NCBI GenBank assembly: GCA_006538405.1
Contig: BJKQ01000007.1
Coordinates: 2,046,001-2,110,000 of the forward strand
Reading direction: 5' to 3'
Source of the DNA: Hansfordia pulvinata
Taxonomy: Eukaryota; Ascomycota; Sordariomycetes; Xylariales
DNA: 64,000 nt
This document shows, piece after piece, positions 60,484 to 64,000 of the stretch. The first letter of the stretch is position 1; each line of letters begins with the position of its first letter. The notes beneath the pieces are model-generated. The model worked only from the letters and a program-made list of their open reading frames with translations, was not told the origin of the DNA and ran no database searches. The translations under genes were made by a program, and so were the position numbers.

Positions 60484-63264
60484 AGCGGCTGTCCCCGGTT
60501 TCCTTTCCTGTCTTTGTTTTTCCTCCTCTCTCCTCTAATACAGCATCTGGCTCGCCGGGGCCCTGCGGACGCGTCTGTTCAACTGGCATACGCGTTGGGC
60601 TCCGGCACTTGGGTGGCGAGCACACGGCGCATGCTGCATCTGCATCTGCATTCGGGTTATACTGCATCAGACACGGCGTTCTTCTCTCTTGGCTCTATTT
60701 TCCTCTTCTCCCGGATCCTGGGCGGCTTTCTTGGTTCTACACGGGCACTATATCCGGCGTTTCCGGGTTGCATCTCTCGACAGGCGGTCGGTTCGTTTGG
60801 GCGGGTTGCATGTGGGTTTGGGACAGGTTGTGGGGTTTTTTCCTTTTCGATGCCGTGGCTCTAGGCCCCTTGGTACGATACAATACCAATCAAGTAAGAG
60901 AATTTATTGATGGCACATGCTCAGACACGGCTCTTCTTGTGAATACCTACTACGAGTGCCTTCCTATTCGGGGCAGAGGTGAATTATCCACAGCTGTACC
61001 AGTATCTTACGCGCAAGTACTCGTGTGAAGGACGGAGTCGCATGTTGGTCCACCGCCTCGATCACTCGCCAACGTGGCGTCACCGTGCGCGATCGACCAC
61101 AGGGAGAATCAGCCGAGCCTCTCATTGCGTGGATGCTGTAGCCTGGCAGAGCTTTACCAATTTTCCGGTTAAGTAGGGAGGTATGCTGGTTGGTAGTTTT
61201 GAGCAAGGCGGCAATTGGACGGACTGACTCGTTCCTCTCAGCGGGTGCTTTCGGCAATGACAAGTTTTGATAACTACCGAGGGTGGAGCTCCGGTGCGTA
61301 CTTGTAATGGCTCGGCTACCAGGTGTGCCTTTTGGAAGATCGTCGAGTTGCCGGGGCGCAGGAATCCATCGTCAGCTTATTCCGATTTCTGTGTCCGCGT
61401 TGCGATGGTGACAGCAACCGCAGGCGGCGTAGCCGTTACAAGCTGTGGCGAATATTCTCAGGTGACGGACAGCATCACAGCCGACCAAGGTGGCAAGCAG
61501 GCTGACGAACCTGGTGGGTGGGAGGAGCGCGCGCGCGCGTGCACCGGACATCTCGACATCTCAGCTGCGCGCGGCCGTGCCGCCGCGGGGCATCCGGCAA
61601 GACCTGCCTCGTGATCCGGGGGTGGACATGCGATAGGAAGAGTCGCCACTCCAGCGACCAAGCACCAGGCTCACTCGTGCCAGGCCGGCGGCGAACTGTC
61701 GTCCTTCCGAGGAAAGGCCAGAGCACGAGCACGAGAATGCGGCTGGCTCAAGGCCAGGAACAGAACCAGTTTTGCGAGGCGAGGTGGCGTGTACGTTCGC
61801 GGACGGGCACTGCAGGTGGGCTACCGCGATCCTCCTCCCATCCTCCAGCGCAGCGCGCACCAGACACCACACCAATGCGGCCTCAGCCATCACCAGACGG
61901 CTTCCTCCCCAGCGGCCGTACCCAGGCTTCCGCCGGCGACTGCCGTACACTACCTAATGCACCGGACGTCTGGAACCTGCAGGCGTCTCTTGCCGTTCCC
62001 AACTTTAGAATCATCCCGCGGCTCGTCGGCTCGCTACCGGATTCTGCGCGCCGTCTCGCGTCTTTCATCTCTCGCACCACGCCGCCGCTGCTCACCCCTC
62101 TATGTCTCTCGGCTCCTTGAGCGGACCAAACACCACATGCAACCGATCGATGGCTACCGTTGCCCCCCGGGCGCCTGTGATCTTTGCAGATGCCGTGGAG
62201 TTGAAGGGAATCTTATATTCCGTAGGTTCCATTTGTCATTAAGTCAGCGCCCATCTCGGCATCGCATCCGCGCGCCGATAAATGCCCTTCAGGGATATCT
62301 TCAACCTTCTTTGCGAAGTAGGTGCCAGGTGGGTAGGTACCTAAGGTACATTTAGGCACGCACATGCGCACTTCCTTACCTCCACTGACAGTGGATGGTG
62401 GAGGAGCAAGGTGAAACCGACCAGCCACGACCTGCGCACCGGGTGGCAATTGAAGCAGCTACGAGTAGCTGTGCCTGCCCTGTGGCGCCAACTGCCTGAG
62501 GTGAGTGGAGGTGGGCCTGCAGGCTACTTAGGTACCTACCTATTTAAGGTAGGTAGTAGGCTACTCTTCCAAGCATCTATGGATGGTTTGTGTGAGGTAC
62601 GAGTACCTGAAGATGACCATGGCTAAGTGGGATAAGCCTTCCATCACCCCAACCAGCTTCCAGATTCCACTTGTCTAAGGCACCTACCTGTATTTCCATA
62701 CCATGTAGCCCGGGGAAGGACCTGGAACGGCTTAAAATTTCCTTCTAACAGGAGCAGTACCTACCTGCCTGTGGTGCCGATTACCTATAACCACACCACA
62801 TTCATGGAGCATGGACTGAGTAGGTAGGAAGGTACTTGCTGTGGCGCATAGGCACTAAGGTATGTATGACTACATGTACTTCGTTCCTGCCCTCGGCCTC
62901 GAGCATCGTGTGCGGAACCGACGATGCTCATTTGACTTAAGGTTGGTAATCAGCCATTCTTCACCATCCAACTTCCAAGTTGAAGACATCATCTTGGGTA
63001 GGTAGGTACGCAAGTACCTTCCACAGGCAACTTGGAAGGAGGTGGAGACCTCCCTCGCAGATTCTAACGCTTCCGATCCGACATTGATGTCCAACCGGCG
63101 ACCAGGCAAACACCAGCGACTCCTTACCGATAGATGCGATTATGGTATTCTGACAATGCCTCGCCTCGCACGCTCCATCACCATCACCATGAGAAGCGGG
63201 TGATCTGGCGACCACCACATTAACCCCCTCCAGCGCCAAGCATCTCTTATTCTCCGACTGCACC
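60484..63264. other. 2.8-kb region without a recognised gene
   Basis: 3' flank of the acidic-protein gene, then DNA with TACCTAAGGTACC-like motifs at 62331-62356 and 62527-62553. Open frames at 61518-62355 on both strands overlap and look random. No gene supported. Confidence 0.4.
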
Positions 63265-63558
63265 ATGCAGAGCGACTCGTCTTCGACTCTGCCGGGTGGG
63301 CTGGAGCACCTCATCCCCACGACGTCCAAGGATCGGCAGTCGGTGGGCGACATGGATCGCGAGAGTCTTGGCAGTCCCCGTACGGCGTGGATCCCCACGA
63401 CCGGCCTTGGCATTCAGGACTCAACAGCTCCGCGCCTGGGAGCACATTGTCGCCACGACAAGGGCCTCGATTACAGCCTTCCTGGCGACCTTCCGGCGGT
63501 CTCTGCGCGCAGACGGCCACGTAGGAAGTCGGATGTTCGAAAAGGATCCTCGTTATGA
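63265..63558 (+). CDS. Possible first exon of an unrecognised gene
   Basis: An ATG in a good context (CTGCACCATGCAG) opens MQSDSSSTLPGGLEHLIPTT and then SKDRQSVGDMDRESLG. The N-terminal 35 residues have the Ser/Asp/Gly composition of a fungal protein start. From about 63363 a second frame (SPYGVDPHDRPWHSGLNSS, then PGSTLSPRQ) also looks protein-like and is offset in the same direction as the frameshifts in SDH3 and the transhydrogenase. A splice donor-like GTAGGA follows at 63522. The full gene, if real, would extend beyond what I can assemble. No homology recognised; this could be chance. Confidence 0.25.
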   Translation: MQSDSSSTLPGGLEHLIPTTSKDRQSVGDMDRESLGSPRTAWIPTTGLGIQDSTAPRLGAHCRHDKGLDYSLPGDLPAVSARRRPRRKSDVRKGSSL

Positions 63559-64000
63559 CGACCCCGGACGCTGCACAGGAGCCGCAGTGCCGAAGCAGGC
63601 ATGTCTTGGCCCTGCCTGCTGTCGTTTTATTAAAGAATGTTCTTGGCCCTTTCTTCCTCTTCCGAACCCTTTGACAAGTGACGATGCTCTTTTCCCTTCG
63701 CTAAACAAGAGCCCCTTGTTCTCTCCCGCCCGTCGTCATTCCTGGCCTGGGACTTGAGCCAGCTTCATTTGCAGGACACGTACGGCTCAAACCCGACAAC
63801 ATTTGGCGGCCTCCATCCAACGTCTTGGGCACCGGCTGTCCCATCACAACCTTCACTTATCCAGCATACCGCACAATCCAGGTTATAAAGAACCACAACA
63901 GCCTCACCCGGTAGCGACGTCCACTATCACGCCAATTATTCAGGTATAACACAACAGAAACGCCAAGTAATGAAACCGGTCTTCGTTGCCGTCTGCGCCT
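63559..64000. other. Window end, no gene recognised
   Basis: AT content rises slightly. A TATAAAG at 63894-63900 could be a promoter element for something beyond the window edge, but nothing downstream is visible to test this. Confidence 0.25.

Noticed and set aside
1..64000. Biosynthetic, defence or mobile-element cluster
   Set aside because: I looked for synthase, P450, transporter, transposase, reverse-transcriptase and NLR-type motifs in all frames and saw none.

Overview
This is nuclear DNA of a filamentous ascomycete (Pezizomycotina, most likely a Sordariomycete). The evidence is eukaryotic housekeeping genes split by short introns (46-124 nt in most cases) with GTRNGT-type donors, CTRAC-type branch sites and AG acceptors. 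There are also Kozak-like starts (GCCACCATG, GCCGCCATG), GC-rich coding sequence, a DUF6590 protein and a one-chain mitochondrial transhydrogenase. Nothing bacterial, viral or transposon-coded was recognised, and I found no rRNA, convincing tRNA or CRISPR array.

Layout. 1-10.2 kb: no gene that I can support. 10.3-21.3 kb: a housekeeping block with an RWD-RBR ubiquitin ligase (ITT1/RNF14 type, minus), divergent from a dolichyl-diphosphatase (CAX4, plus). These are followed by the succinate dehydrogenase cytochrome b subunit (SDH3, plus), convergent with TFIID subunit TAF6 (minus), and a 111-residue protein of unknown function (minus). 24.3-28.1 kb: an eight-exon proton-translocating NAD(P) transhydrogenase (minus). 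31.8-46.2 kb: a coiled-coil protein of unknown function, an eight-exon DUF6590 protein, a single-pass membrane protein with a charged tail, and a large proline-rich disordered protein. 46.2-59.6 kb: a 13.4-kb stretch with no recognisable gene, rich in microsatellites. 59.6-60.5 kb: an acidic protein ending in a KRVRF motif. A possible first exon lies at 63.3 kb.

The genes do not form a pathway cluster. They are scattered housekeeping functions: ubiquitin and translation quality control, N-glycosylation, respiratory chain, transcription initiation and mitochondrial NADPH supply. No secondary-metabolite, effector or defence cluster is visible.

The strongest unexpected observation is a repeated pattern. 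Three otherwise intact genes (SDH3, the transhydrogenase, and the proline-rich protein) each need one extra base, in or beside a G/C run, to join two conserved reading frames. The transhydrogenase may have a second such site. The common direction (always one base missing) suggests homopolymer undercalling in the assembly rather than several broken genes. Intergenic DNA also carries many copies of two short palindromic motifs (GAGTACTCGTAC-like and TACCTAAGGTACC-like) and five G or C runs of 15-30 bases.
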